DNA of 49,714 nt, taken from an uncultured Porphyromonadaceae bacterium (GTDB lineage: Bacteria; Bacteroidota; Bacteroidia; Bacteroidales; Muribaculaceae). Within the stretch, counting starts at the first letter, position 1; each line of letters opens with the position of its first letter. Position numbers and translations under genes: made by a program. Shown here piece after piece: positions 6,983 to 14,893 of this stretch. The notes under the pieces were generated by a model. The model ran no database searches and was not told the origin of the DNA. It saw only the letters and a list, made by a program, of their open reading frames with translations. The stretch is from the NCBI GenBank assembly GCA_947177575.1, contig CAMWVA010000008.1, positions 1 through 49,714 on the forward strand. Reading direction: 5' to 3'.

Positions 6983-8344
6983 TTATGCTCCTCTGTTATT
7001 TTTCCTTAACTCGGCCATCAGCACATCCTGCACGCCTGTCTTGTCGCGCAGCGCCGCCAGCATAGCCTCGTCAACGGTGCCGCGCGCGCAGATACGTGTG
7101 ACTGTCACCGGGCGCGCCTGACCCTGACGGTGCAGCCTGGCGTTAGCCTGTAGATACTGCTCGAGATTATAGCCCGTCGAGTACCATACCACGTGACGGC
7201 CGCCCTGCTGCATATTCAATCCGTAGGCACATGAAGCAGGATGTGCTAAAAGCAGCTTTATAGTCCCGTTATTCCACTTTCTCAGTATTTCCGCACCGTT
7301 ATACATCTCAACGGCAAAACGCCCTTTAAAGGCCCTTAAAATACGTTCGGCGTCGTGCCGGTACTGATAAAAGCACAGCACAGGCGTATCGGCCGCCTCG
7401 ACTATCTCCGACAGTGCATCGGTCTTTGCCGTGTGCACCTCATGCACGCTGCCGTCACCGTCATAGACACCTCCGTTTGCCAGTTGCGAAAGCTTGCCGA
7501 CAAGCACGGCGGCAGAATCGGCCGTTACGCCGGAGCCGTCGCCGAACTCCAGCAGCAACTCACGCTTCAGGGCCTCGTATGCCCGGCGTGCCTTCGGAGG
7601 CAGCTCAACGGCGAAGTCCGACACCGTACACGGCGGCAGCGTCAGCCAGTCGGCAGCGCGCATCGACAGCGCTATGTCTGCTATAGCCGCACGGATCCGC
7701 GCTTCAGACCCCTTTTTAAGGCTCAGTTTCTCCCAGTTCTGTATCCTGTAGACATCAAAATACTCGGATTTAAACCGTGTGTATGTCGTCTCCAGCCTTT
7801 TGCCGCCGTCGATACAGTACACCTGAGCCCAGAGATCCTGCATACCGTTTGGCGCCGGCGTGCCGGTCAGCCCCACTACACGCGACACCACGCCGGTAAG
7901 CCTGCGCATCGCCCGGAAACGGGCCGAGCCCGGAGACTTGAAGCTTGTCAGCTCGTCGAGCACGATCATGTCCCACGGCCAGCGACGCCGACGGTAATAC
8001 GTCACAAGCCATACAAGCAGATCACGGCTGATAACGTTAACATCCGCATCCGTGCCTAACAGTTTCTCGCGCTGTCCGGGTGAGCCTGTGAGCGGTACCA
8101 CCCGCATGTCCTCCGTATGGCGCCACTTGGCCGCCTCGTCGCTCCATGTCGTTGCCGTGACCATTGCCGGAGCCACGACCAGAACCCGGCGCACATCACC
8201 CCACCACATCAGACGCCTGACGGCCGTCAGCGTGATTACCGTCTTGCCGAGTCCCATGTCGAGAAACAGCAGACTGCGCTCATTGTCGATGACATGATCT
8301 ATCGCCCGCGACTGGTAGGCATGAGGCTTAAACTCCGTACTCAT
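6983..8344 (-). CDS. SNF2-type DNA helicase/ATPase of phage replication module
   Basis: A 453-residue superfamily 2 ATPase. Motif I is LDMGLGKT near residue 35, motif II is the DExx box VLDELTSFKS, motif III is GLTGTPAPNG, and the second RecA lobe ends with motif VI QANARLHRQGQ. This compact SNF2-like form is common in phages of Firmicutes and Bacteroidetes, next to VRR-NUC and primase genes, where it is thought to remodel or unwind replication intermediates. The ATG at 8344 overlaps the VRR-NUC stop (ATGA), which fixes the start better than a TTG-type start 15 nt upstream. Last gene of the replication operon, 18 bp before the accessory pocket promoter. Confidence 0.92.
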   Translation of the reverse strand: MSTEFKPHAYQSRAIDHVIDNERSLLFLDMGLGKTVITLTAVRRLMWWGDVRRVLVVAPAMVTATTWSDEAAKWRHTEDMRVVPLTGSPGQREKLLGTDADVNVISRDLLVWLVTYYRRRRWPWDMIVLDELTSFKSPGSARFRAMRRLTGVVSRVVGLTGTPAPNGMQDLWAQVYCIDGGKRLETTYTRFKSEYFDVYRIQNWEKLSLKKGSEARIRAAIADIALSMRAADWLTLPPCTVSDFAVELPPKARRAYEALKRELLLEFGDGSGVTADSAAVLVGKLSQLANGGVYDGDGSVHEVHTAKTDALSEIVEAADTPVLCFYQYRHDAERILRAFKGRFAVEMYNGAEILRKWNNGTIKLLLAHPASCAYGLNMQQGGRHVVWYSTGYNLEQYLQANARLHRQGQARPVTVTRICARGTVDEAMLAALRDKTGVQDVLMAELRKNNRGA

Positions 8345-8706
8345 CGGCCCCGGAAGCAACTGGAGACGACGGAAGGCAACTCCGTAGCCGGATACGAGCG
8401 GAACACTCCTAAAAGCTCATCCACCTCGCTCTCGTCACTTATCCAGCAGGCAGCCTGACCTTGTGCACGCAGCTCGGCAAGACGGCAGATCTGCAAAGGT
8501 GTGGGCCGGCGCCCCGGAGCTTTTACCTCGACCCATACCGACAGCGCTGCTCCCTGGCGGTCACGCATCATGCAGATCCGGTCCGGATAGCCTCTTTGCC
8601 CCGGGTTATAGTATTTCAGGCACAGACCTCCTGCCTGCTCAACCTTGCGTACAAGATAGCTCTCGATTGTACGCTCGCGTGTATATTTCTGTTTCGATTG
8701 TGTCAT
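8341..8706 (-). CDS. VRR-NUC domain nuclease
   Basis: A 121-residue stand-alone VRR-NUC protein. The nuclease core reads: an early Glu (RERTIESYLVRKVE), GGLCLKYYNPGQRGYPDRI with the catalytic Asp, then VWVEVKAPGRRPTPLQ with the E-x-K, and a final LRAQGQAACWI helix-strand. These are the PD-(D/E)XK residues of the family. Phage VRR-NUC proteins act as structure-specific nucleases in replication or recombination. It overlaps the SNF2 helicase by four bases, a pairing seen in many phages. A gap with repeats and a duplicated gene fragment lies upstream. Confidence 0.92.
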   Translation of the reverse strand: MTQSKQKYTRERTIESYLVRKVEQAGGLCLKYYNPGQRGYPDRICMMRDRQGAALSVWVEVKAPGRRPTPLQICRLAELRAQGQAACWISDESEVDELLGVFRSYPATELPSVVSSCFRGR

Positions 8707-8760
8707 CGTTTCGGATTCTGTTTCTTAGTTTTGCCCATATATTTCGAGTGTTTTTAACTT

Positions 8761-8826
8761 CATGTGCCAGGCGTCGATGTAAGTACGACGGGCTGTGATG
8801 TCACGTGAGTCCCAGTCGTGAGGCAG
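8761..8826 (-). pseudogene. Third, broken copy of the primase C-terminal domain (66 bp)
   Basis: These 66 bp match 10234-10299 inside the large primase gene at 60 of 66 positions. Translated on the minus strand they still read LPHDWDSRDITARR and TYIDAWHM, the start of the C-terminal domain. There is no start codon in frame. After the copy the frame adds only about a dozen unrelated residues before a stop. It is a direct repeat of the primase segment, 1.47 kb away, with the stand-alone paralogue (9169-9756) between them. Confidence 0.8.
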
Positions 8827-8827
8827 G

Positions 8828-9168
8828 GTTGTAAGCAGAATTTTGACTATGTAAGAATGTAAGCAAAATGTGCTTACAAAATAAAATACTTGTTTTTAAC
8901 ATATTAGCTTCTATAGTTACATTATGTAAGCAATTCTCGCGCACGCGCGCGAGAGTAAAAATGCTTGCTAAAATTGCTAAAATCGCTAAAATTGCCTTTG
9001 TCAGTATTTTTAGTATATATTTTAGCATACATTTTTTTATTTTCTAAAATATTGCTTACAATGCTTACAAAGCTTACAAAGAGATATAAAAGCATGTTTT
9101 TTAAAACGATAACAAGTTTTTTTGTGTAAGCATAAGATTTTCATTATTGCTTACATTGCTTACTACTG
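8828..9168. repeat. Repeat-rich gap: TGTAAGC iterons, GC hairpin, TTGCTAAAA array
   Basis: This A/T-rich gap of about 340 bp has roughly ten copies of TGTAAGC or its complement GCTTACA, in both orientations (for example a GTAAGCA...TGCTTAC pair near 8850-8870, and TTGCTTACATTGCTTAC near 9147-9163). In the middle is a perfect 8-bp hairpin TCTCGCGC-ACGC-GCGCGAGA (8935-8954). Next to it, a 9-bp unit (TTGCTAAAA, TTGCTAAAA, TCGCTAAAA) is repeated three times at 8965-8991. The pattern resembles iterons of a replication origin or a repressor-binding array. I see no convincing gene; a 75-codon frame here is low-complexity. Confidence 0.6.
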
Positions 9169-9756
9169 TTAATCCTGCGGATCCGGTGTATTCTCCAGAT
9201 TGGAGATAGCTTCCACAAGAGCTTTTGCATACATGACGACTTCTTTTGCGCACTCGTCGTGAGAAAGAAGTGACTTACCACGATAATGAATAAAAAGAGA
9301 AATTGCAGAAGGGAGACATTTAATTAAAAGTTCTTCTTTATGCTCTCTGCTTGATTTATGCTCTCTGTTTGAAGTTTTGCGAGAAGGCAAAGGCGGTATT
9401 TCTACACTATGGATTCTCTTTATATTCTTTCTACGCCAACCTTTTTGTATGCCGTAAAGAGGTATACGGACACCTGTTTTCTTATTCCACCCTTCAAGGG
9501 TATCAATATATGCAGCTATTGCCCGAGCGAAATAGAAGTACTCTTTATCTTCTTTTCTGAGATCGAAAAGCTCGTAACAGATTTCCTTTACGCAAACTCT
9601 GCTGCGTAAAACGGAGTCTTTGTTTGAAGTCTGTCTGTCATAGTTGGCAATATAACTTTGCCTTGATTTGATGTCTCGTTTTGACCAATCTTTAGGTAAT
9701 TCCATATTAAGAAAGACATCAATCGCTTTTTTCATTTTTTGTGTTAATGATTCCAT
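9169..9756 (-). CDS. Stand-alone paralogue of the primase/VapE C-terminal domain (DUF3874-like)
   Basis: A 195-residue protein. Residues 10-110 are homologous to the last 115 residues of the large primase gene next door: both have a DxFL(N/D)MELPxDW start, S-(R/K)-D-I, then RVC(V/A)KEICYEL, and a closing YGxQKGW-(R/Y)RN/K. The remaining 85 residues are basic then helical and have no match here. The domain resembles DUF3874, known as the C-terminal part of Bacteroidetes VirE/VapE-type proteins; I am going from memory on that name. Base composition is A/T-richer than the neighbours. It lies between two different sets of short repeats, which suggests that the domain binds DNA and that this copy has diverged with its own site. 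Confidence 0.75.
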   Translation of the reverse strand: MESLTQKMKKAIDVFLNMELPKDWSKRDIKSRQSYIANYDRQTSNKDSVLRSRVCVKEICYELFDLRKEDKEYFYFARAIAAYIDTLEGWNKKTGVRIPLYGIQKGWRRKNIKRIHSVEIPPLPSRKTSNREHKSSREHKEELLIKCLPSAISLFIHYRGKSLLSHDECAKEVVMYAKALVEAISNLENTPDPQD

Positions 9757-9779
9757 ATATTTTTTAAGTGAGGTAAACC

Positions 9780-9929
9780 ATTAAACCGAGTAAACCGATT
9801 TTTCTATGGAGTATAAAAATACATGCTAAAATATGCTAAAATTATAGCTATTCCCTACACATAGGTATTTTAGCGTATTTTAGCAGCGATTTTTGCTCTA
9901 TATAAGAAAATCGGTTTACTCGGTTTAAT
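9780..9929. repeat. Nested inverted repeats between the two domain copies
   Basis: The outer arms are a perfect 23-bp inverted repeat (9780-9802 and 9907-9929; each contains GAGTAAACCG or its complement). The inner arms are 19 bp with one mismatch (9824-9842 and 9867-9885), each built from two GCTAAAAT units. Further GTAAACC copies lie outside at 9773 and 9966. The structure could extrude as a long cruciform. GCTAAAAT is shared with the other gap (8965-8991), whereas the outer motif differs (GTAAACC here, TGTAAGC there). Candidate origin of replication or operator for the primase-domain proteins. Confidence 0.7.
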
Positions 9930-10008
9930 AGTTTAAATAATATATTTATAATCAAGAATATAACAGGTAAACCGGAAAAGCATATTTTTATCATGATTTT
10001 TCCAAGTT

Positions 10009-12525
10009 TTAAAAAGCAAGCTTATTACGGTACCAGCCTTTTTGCGTGCCGTATTGTGCTATTTTTACGGTTGAAGTACGTTTCCAATCCTTCCGGCTAT
10101 CGAGATAGGCACTCACCTCGCGTGCTTTGCGCGAATAGTCGCGGTCCCTTGTCTCGATACGTAGCAGCTCGTAGCAAATTTCCTTTGCACATACGCGGTC
10201 CCGTCGATAGCCTCCTAACACGCCTTGCTCTTCCATGTGCCAGGCGTCGATGTAAGTGCGACGTGCGGTGATGTCACGCGAATCCCAGTCATGAGGCAGC
10301 TCCATGTCGAGAAAGGCATCAATCTCATCGAAAAGAGGATCGTTAAGGTCGTAATTATGTGCGTCGGATATTCGCTTGGCTTCAGCCTCGAGATCCTTAT
10401 CAAGATACAGCCGGACTTCCCCGGAGCGGTAAAGCGCCACAGCTTCAGCCCACAGCTGGTCGCGGTAGACGGTAAGGTAGTCACGCACCGACATGTCGCA
10501 GTTGCGCAGCGACGGCGACACGTCAATAACCGGGAAGCGACGTGCCCCGGTAAGTCCACGTAGCGGCAGCCTCTCGTTAGTTGTGGCACTGAAAACACAG
10601 CTACGCGGTGATACTGTCTCGTTACGCTCGTAAGCAGCGCGGAAGGTATCGGTCTGCGATGTCAAAAAGCACTTGATAGACTCGACGTCCTGACGCTTTA
10701 CGCCGGCCAGCTCAGCCAGCTCTACAAGTACCTTACCGCGTATCAGAGCCATCGTGTCCTTGCTGCGCAGATCCATTACCGAGTCGGTAAACCATGCACC
10801 GCCCATGATACGGAACAGCGACGACTTGCCGCACCCTTCGGGGCCGCACAGTGTAAGGCATATATCATACTGTATGCCGCGCGGATCATCGTTATATACC
10901 CTTGCTACAGCCGCGCAGAAATGAGTCTTTGTAAGTGTCCGGTTTAGCTCCGTATCCTCAGCCCCGATAACGTCTATTATTACTCTTTCGAGTCTTGGCA
11001 CGCCGTCCCATTCCAGCGAGTCGAAATACTCGCGGACAGGGTGGTAGGCGTTGTGTGCAAGAGCCTGTAGCAGTCCCTTGCGTATCTTATTTTCCGATGT
11101 TATCCCGTACTTTTTTTCAATCCACGCACACAGCCCCGCGTCGTCGTTGTCGGTCCAGCCTCCCGGATCGCGCTGCCAGGGCAAATCCCCTCTAATATCC
11201 ACACAGCGTTCAAAGGTATTTTTCCGGATTTTGCCTTTTAGGTCCGGATCATTAAGTAATATAATTGTGACGTTGTTTATAGTGCTGCGTGTCTCACCTT
11301 TGGAGCCTGTGTCAAGTTCCGCCTCCCAGTTACTCCCGTCATCTGTCACAGTGTCCGTCGTCTCTTCCGGTGTCTCTATCCCGTCGAAGTCGTATGTCTC
11401 AAAAGTCTTATTACGCTCTCTGATAAGCCGCAGCTTAACGTCCTTATCCTTCAGTGCGTGTTGCTCCATAGCCCGGAACGACGGAAGTCTTTGCGGGGTG
11501 GTTCTGTTACGCTCGATGTCGTCGTCTGTATCAAGATCACCGAACAGCCATATCCTTGTAAGGTCAAAAGCGTTAAGGCAGCGGCCTGCCAGCGGATCGG
11601 AGGCGTGATTGGAGTACATCCATTTGCCGCCGTGTGTAACGGCCCCTCCGGTATCGTATATTGCCACGCCGTTTGCCGAGTCGGCGCCGATGAGCGACCA
11701 CCGTCCGGGGTATCCCGGGCGATAATGGTCGGCCATGTACTCGGTGATAACTCTCTCGACGGGCCACTCACGGCACCAGGCACCGACAATATCGGTACGC
11801 AGTGTCGGGTCGCTAAGCGGTCTGCCTGCCGTGCCGCCGGTGCGGGGCAGCCTCGGTGCCGCACGTCCCCCGGGACGTACCGGCGCTTCGGGCTCGGGCC
11901 ATGTCGAGACGTCGTGCCAGTCGTCGTATGTGGCAAGCACGGCGTCGGCGCTGAGTGCTTCGCCGTCGGCAAGGCGTGTCACCCACTCTCCGTCGGCGCA
12001 GCATGAGCCCCAGAACATGAGGCGCGCCACCTCGAAGGTAGAGCCGTCGATACCGTCGAAGCCTATACGCTCGGCCACACGCCGCGCAATGGCGCCGTAT
12101 TCCTCGGCCGTCACGTCGCGGTCCAGCGGTATTACGATACGGTAACGCGGCTTTTTGGGCTGATGCTTGCGCGTCGAGTGCATCAGCATCGCGGTGCCGG
12201 GCCATGCCGCGCAGGCACGCTCCCATAGGTCGGCCGGTGCGTTGTCGTAGTCGAGCGACACACCCGAGCGGCTTACGACGGCGTCGTTTGTGCGGCGCCG
12301 CTGGCCGTTAAGCTCCCTAAGGGTGCCGAGCACGTAGCCGCCCCAGTCCTTTAACTGTGTCTGCGTCGGGGCAGCTAACAACAGGTAATCCTTCAGCGTC
12401 TCTTCCCCGCGCCGCTCGGTCAAAGCATGGTGTGCGAACTCGCTCCACGTCATCTGTGTGTTGGTCCACGACTTCGATAGCCGCGACGCGGCCAAGGCCA
12501 TTCTGATTCTGATTTCGTTACTCAT
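10009..12525 (-). CDS. Primase-polymerase / VapE (VirE)-type helicase fusion
   Basis: An 838-residue replication protein. The N-terminal part looks like an archaeo-eukaryotic primase fold: VSLDYDNAPADLW supplies the paired acidic residues and MHSTRKHQPKKPRYRIVIPL the later His/Arg motif (about residues 85-170). The middle is a VapE/VirE P-loop ATPase: Walker A GPEGCGKSS near residue 560, Walker B VELAELAG, a sensor FSATTNE, and an arginine segment GARRFPVI. The last 115 residues are a DUF3874-like domain ending in YGTQKGWYRN. It would prime and unwind phage DNA. The same C-terminal domain is present as a separate gene and a fragment downstream. Length and order are usual for the family. Confidence 0.9.
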   Translation of the reverse strand: MSNEIRIRMALAASRLSKSWTNTQMTWSEFAHHALTERRGEETLKDYLLLAAPTQTQLKDWGGYVLGTLRELNGQRRRTNDAVVSRSGVSLDYDNAPADLWERACAAWPGTAMLMHSTRKHQPKKPRYRIVIPLDRDVTAEEYGAIARRVAERIGFDGIDGSTFEVARLMFWGSCCADGEWVTRLADGEALSADAVLATYDDWHDVSTWPEPEAPVRPGGRAAPRLPRTGGTAGRPLSDPTLRTDIVGAWCREWPVERVITEYMADHYRPGYPGRWSLIGADSANGVAIYDTGGAVTHGGKWMYSNHASDPLAGRCLNAFDLTRIWLFGDLDTDDDIERNRTTPQRLPSFRAMEQHALKDKDVKLRLIRERNKTFETYDFDGIETPEETTDTVTDDGSNWEAELDTGSKGETRSTINNVTIILLNDPDLKGKIRKNTFERCVDIRGDLPWQRDPGGWTDNDDAGLCAWIEKKYGITSENKIRKGLLQALAHNAYHPVREYFDSLEWDGVPRLERVIIDVIGAEDTELNRTLTKTHFCAAVARVYNDDPRGIQYDICLTLCGPEGCGKSSLFRIMGGAWFTDSVMDLRSKDTMALIRGKVLVELAELAGVKRQDVESIKCFLTSQTDTFRAAYERNETVSPRSCVFSATTNERLPLRGLTGARRFPVIDVSPSLRNCDMSVRDYLTVYRDQLWAEAVALYRSGEVRLYLDKDLEAEAKRISDAHNYDLNDPLFDEIDAFLDMELPHDWDSRDITARRTYIDAWHMEEQGVLGGYRRDRVCAKEICYELLRIETRDRDYSRKAREVSAYLDSRKDWKRTSTVKIAQYGTQKGWYRNKLAF

Positions 12526-12667
12526 AGACAGTCAGTTTGCACCATGCCGGAGGCATAGTTGTTAATGAGTAACTTTACCGGTCTCTCGTGACTGGACACA
12601 GCTCCGCCATGTCCCTGTCTGCTTACATCTTGGTTTGGCATAATGTGGGATGTTTACATAAGGGTAT

Positions 12668-12853
12668 AAAAAAGGCCGTCGGGCCTCTCTGTAGTCGCCA
12701 AACCACCACATATACGTATTTCACCATATATATGTCCACAGAGGCCCGACGGCTGATGTCGTCAGGTATGATAAAATACTCTCTCTTTCGCCCTTCGGCG
12801 TTCGAGATATGTCAGTGGTTTGGCAACCGCGAAGTTAACATATCTCACCATAC
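12668..12853 (-). ncRNA. Structured small RNA candidate in the prophage
   Basis: Minus strand, between the DUF2815 operon terminator (12890-12925) and the primase gene. A TAAATTTG box (12865-12858) gives a plausible start near 12853, though its upstream box is weak. The 5' part folds into a 9-bp perfect stem GAGATATGT/ACATATCTC (12846-12838 with 12812-12804) that encloses a GGTT-GCCA-AACC hairpin. A CGCC-GAAG-GGCG hairpin follows. The 3' end is a long stem of about 16 bp (GCCGTCGGGCCTCT with AGAGGCCCGACGGC, arms at 12675-12692 and 12738-12753) and then six T. GCCAAACCA and its complement TGGTTTGGC occur three times between 12630 and 12825. No protein frame fits and no known family is recognised. 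Confidence 0.5.
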
Positions 12854-12889
12854 TTTGCAAATTTAATCCGGTAAAATTACTCTTTTGAT

Positions 12890-12925
12890 AAAAAAGGGCC
12901 TGCGACTCTCACGGGCAGCAGGCCC
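12890..12925 (-). terminator. Terminator of the early/replication operon (after DUF2815 gene)
   Basis: GGGCCTGC (12896-12903) and GCAGGCCC (12918-12925) form a perfect 8-bp stem with a 14-nt loop. On the minus strand the stem is followed by six T (12890-12895). It lies 38 bp beyond the stop at 12964. Confidence 0.8.
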
Positions 12926-12963
12926 GGGAATGTTATGAATAATCTTATGAAATAAGGGTATTT

Positions 12964-13596
12964 TTACATATCAAAGTATTTCTCTTCTGCCTCCTCCGTT
13001 TCGGATGCCATGTCGGAAAAGTCGTAAGAGTCGAACGACTCGGTACCGCCTCCGGAGCCGCCCATGCGCGGACCGTCGGCCACCTTCATCACGGCGTTAA
13101 GTCCGCAGGATATACCTTTGTTGACCTTCGCGGCGAAGGCAAAGAAATTAGCATCTATCATAGCCCAGATACCGCTGTAGACTTCCGAATCGTCTGTAAG
13201 GTCATTCTTTGCGAGGTCGAATACTTCCGGTCTCCGTCGCGAACTCATCGACAGCGCGAAGTGTCCGGCGAAGCCTTCGTACTCGGCATAGTTGCCCGTA
13301 TCGCCGTCCTTAACACATCGGTTCCATGTCTCAGGCAGACGGCCTCCCCACTTGTCGCTCAGGCCTTCCTGCTTTGCGGCTTCAAGTGCGGCCCCGATAG
13401 CATTAAGTGTGGCCTTTTCTGTTTTTGGTATGAGGGCTACGGCTTCATAGCGTGCCGTGTCATCAGCAGCACGGTCATCAAACTTACGGGGCTTGTTCAG
13501 ATGTACAAAGGCCAGACGGACGGGACCGAACTTAACCGATGTCTGTGTCTGTGCCGGCTGCTTGCAGGCGAGCTGCCTGCGGAATATTTTTCCCAT
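12964..13596 (-). CDS. DUF2815 phage ssDNA-binding-type protein
   Basis: A 210-residue protein with the DUF2815 pattern: VKFGPVRLAFVHLNKP at the start, YEAVALIPKTEKATL, a WGGRLPETWNRC-KDGD stretch, then GFAGHFALSMSSRRRPEV, VYSGIWAMIDANFFAF and NKGISCGLNAVMK. Members of this family are OB-fold single-strand DNA-binding proteins in phage replication modules. The C-terminal tail is acidic with an aromatic end (EETEEAEEKYFDM-like), as in SSB proteins that dock partners. It follows the Cas4-like nuclease by 18 bp and ends the early operon before a strong terminator. Confidence 0.88.
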   Translation of the reverse strand: MGKIFRRQLACKQPAQTQTSVKFGPVRLAFVHLNKPRKFDDRAADDTARYEAVALIPKTEKATLNAIGAALEAAKQEGLSDKWGGRLPETWNRCVKDGDTGNYAEYEGFAGHFALSMSSRRRPEVFDLAKNDLTDDSEVYSGIWAMIDANFFAFAAKVNKGISCGLNAVMKVADGPRMGGSGGGTESFDSYDFSDMASETEEAEEKYFDM

Positions 13597-13614
13597 TGTT
13601 GTTGCTTTTAGAAG

Positions 13615-14403
13615 TTATTGAATAAGGTCTGTGAGGTCACGGAAATCGTACTCGTTAAATCCGTTGCGGCGGTTCTGCCCGGCGAGTGCGGAGTAGGCCT
13701 TACAGTCGGTTTTTGCCATGCAGAACCGGCACCACTCGCCGGCCTGCCGGTCTCCTTCGCCGCGCCATGCAAGGAGCGCCCTGGGCTTCAGTGTTCCGCC
13801 GGCCCAGAGCAGCAGCTCGCGGCGTGAGACGGTGTAGGTGGAGATGTTGAGCCGGCGCGGCTGGACGATGTGCATCGATACCGTCTCGATGTCATAGTGC
13901 AGCGGCATGATGCCCAGCGCACCGAGACCGTAAAGCATGAGCTGCGGGTTTTGCGGTGCCTCGACTTTGACGCCCCGGCCGTATTTAAGATCCACAATGT
14001 CGAGCCGTCCGTCCGAGAGGATCACACAGTCGCCGGTGCCGTAAGCTTCGGGCACCCACTCGCGCAGGTCAAGAGGCTGCTCCACCAGCACGCGGCAGCC
14101 TCCGGCCGCACGTCTGGCTCTTGCAACAAGGCCATCGATATATCCGGTGTACATACCCGTGTAAGCCCACATCGTCGATGATCCGTACTTACTCCAGTAG
14201 CGCCGGATCTCGTCCTCCTCGCCTTTGATGTCGTGCCCGGGCATGTAGCGCAGCTTCAGTGCGCGGGCTGCCATGGCGTGAGCCAGTGTACCCTCCTCGG
14301 TGTAGGCATTAGGCGGGTTAGGCAGATGCTCGGCTGCACGCACGGCCGGCGTGCAGTGCAGCCATATATGAGCCCCTGAAGGCGACAGCAGCGCGTGTGA
14401 CAT
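13615..14403 (-). CDS. DUF2800 Cas4/RecB-like nuclease
   Basis: A 262-residue protein with a PD-(D/E)XK layout of the DUF2800 (Cas4/RecB-like) type. An N-terminal LSPSGAHIWLHCTPAVRA and EGTLAHAMAARAL hold the first Cys and motif I. YGTGDCVILSDGRLDIVDLKYGRG gives the GxxD and D-x-K active site, PQNPQLMLYGLGAL is the Q-x3-Y motif, and EWCRFCMAKTDC supplies the C-terminal cysteines that may hold an Fe-S cluster. Phage members probably act as 5' exonucleases in recombination. The ATG at 14403 overlaps the preceding stop by one base (TGATG), and the DUF2815 partner follows directly. Confidence 0.88.
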   Translation of the reverse strand: MSHALLSPSGAHIWLHCTPAVRAAEHLPNPPNAYTEEGTLAHAMAARALKLRYMPGHDIKGEEDEIRRYWSKYGSSTMWAYTGMYTGYIDGLVARARRAAGGCRVLVEQPLDLREWVPEAYGTGDCVILSDGRLDIVDLKYGRGVKVEAPQNPQLMLYGLGALGIMPLHYDIETVSMHIVQPRRLNISTYTVSRRELLLWAGGTLKPRALLAWRGEGDRQAGEWCRFCMAKTDCKAYSALAGQNRRNGFNEYDFRDLTDLIQ

Positions 14404-14891
14404 CAGAAAGGTAAATCTACAATCTCCGGCGTGCCGGCTGCATTAATCTCAACCTTGTCGCAGTAGTGCATAAATGACAGGGCTTTCTCCGGAGGCAGCT
14501 GTGTGGGCTTGGCATCAGGTCCGCCCAGTTCGGCTGCCATATTCATCAGCAGCTTGTAGACAGCCTGCTTACAGGTCTTCCCCTGCGGAGTCGCCGGTGC
14601 CTGCCAGTCCGCTCCCACGCACCGCGCGAAGGCACGGTCAAGAGCATCGCGCACCTGCTTTGCCATGTCGGTCTTTGCTGTCTGTTGCTGCGGCGGAATC
14701 TCGGCTATTTTCTTCGGTTCCGGTTTCGGTTCCGGAGCTACGGCCGGCTTCATTGCCTCCGGCTGTCGGGGCGGCTGTGTCTGCTGTGACATCACCACAT
14801 CGGTTGCGATCATACGCACCGCCAGCGGTTCTCCACACTCCAGAGCCACTGTCACGCGGCCCGTCACGTTTATGTTAAGGTTTATATCCAT
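14403..14891 (-). CDS. Phage early protein with Pro/Glu/Lys-rich linker, unknown
   Basis: A 162-residue protein I cannot assign to a family. The N-terminal 30 residues are beta-like (MDINLNINVTGRVTVALECGE in part). Residues 35-75 are a proline-, glutamate- and lysine-rich linker with repeated PEPKPEPKK. The C-terminal half is helical with a DRAFARCVGADW core and VYKLLMNMAAELGG. It lies in a tightly packed early operon, coupled to the Cas4-like nuclease by a one-base overlap, so a role in recombination or as its partner is reasonable. Nothing in the sequence shows activity. Confidence 0.75.
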   Translation of the reverse strand: MDINLNINVTGRVTVALECGEPLAVRMIATDVVMSQQTQPPRQPEAMKPAVAPEPKPEPKKIAEIPPQQQTAKTDMAKQVRDALDRAFARCVGADWQAPATPQGKTCKQAVYKLLMNMAAELGGPDAKPTQLPPEKALSFMHYCDKVEINAAGTPEIVDLPF

Positions 14892-14893
14892 TG

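Noticed and set aside
7355-8059. Long open frame antisense to the SNF2 helicase
   Set aside because: The helicase frame has all motifs; the antisense frame is Arg/His-rich and arises from GC-rich codons on the other strand. The same holds for frames antisense to the primase (11051-11608, 11458-12006).
8801-9028. 75-codon frame between VRR-NUC and the paralogue
   Set aside because: Low-complexity Ile/Leu/Ala translation of the repeat field, and it runs through the iterons and the hairpin.
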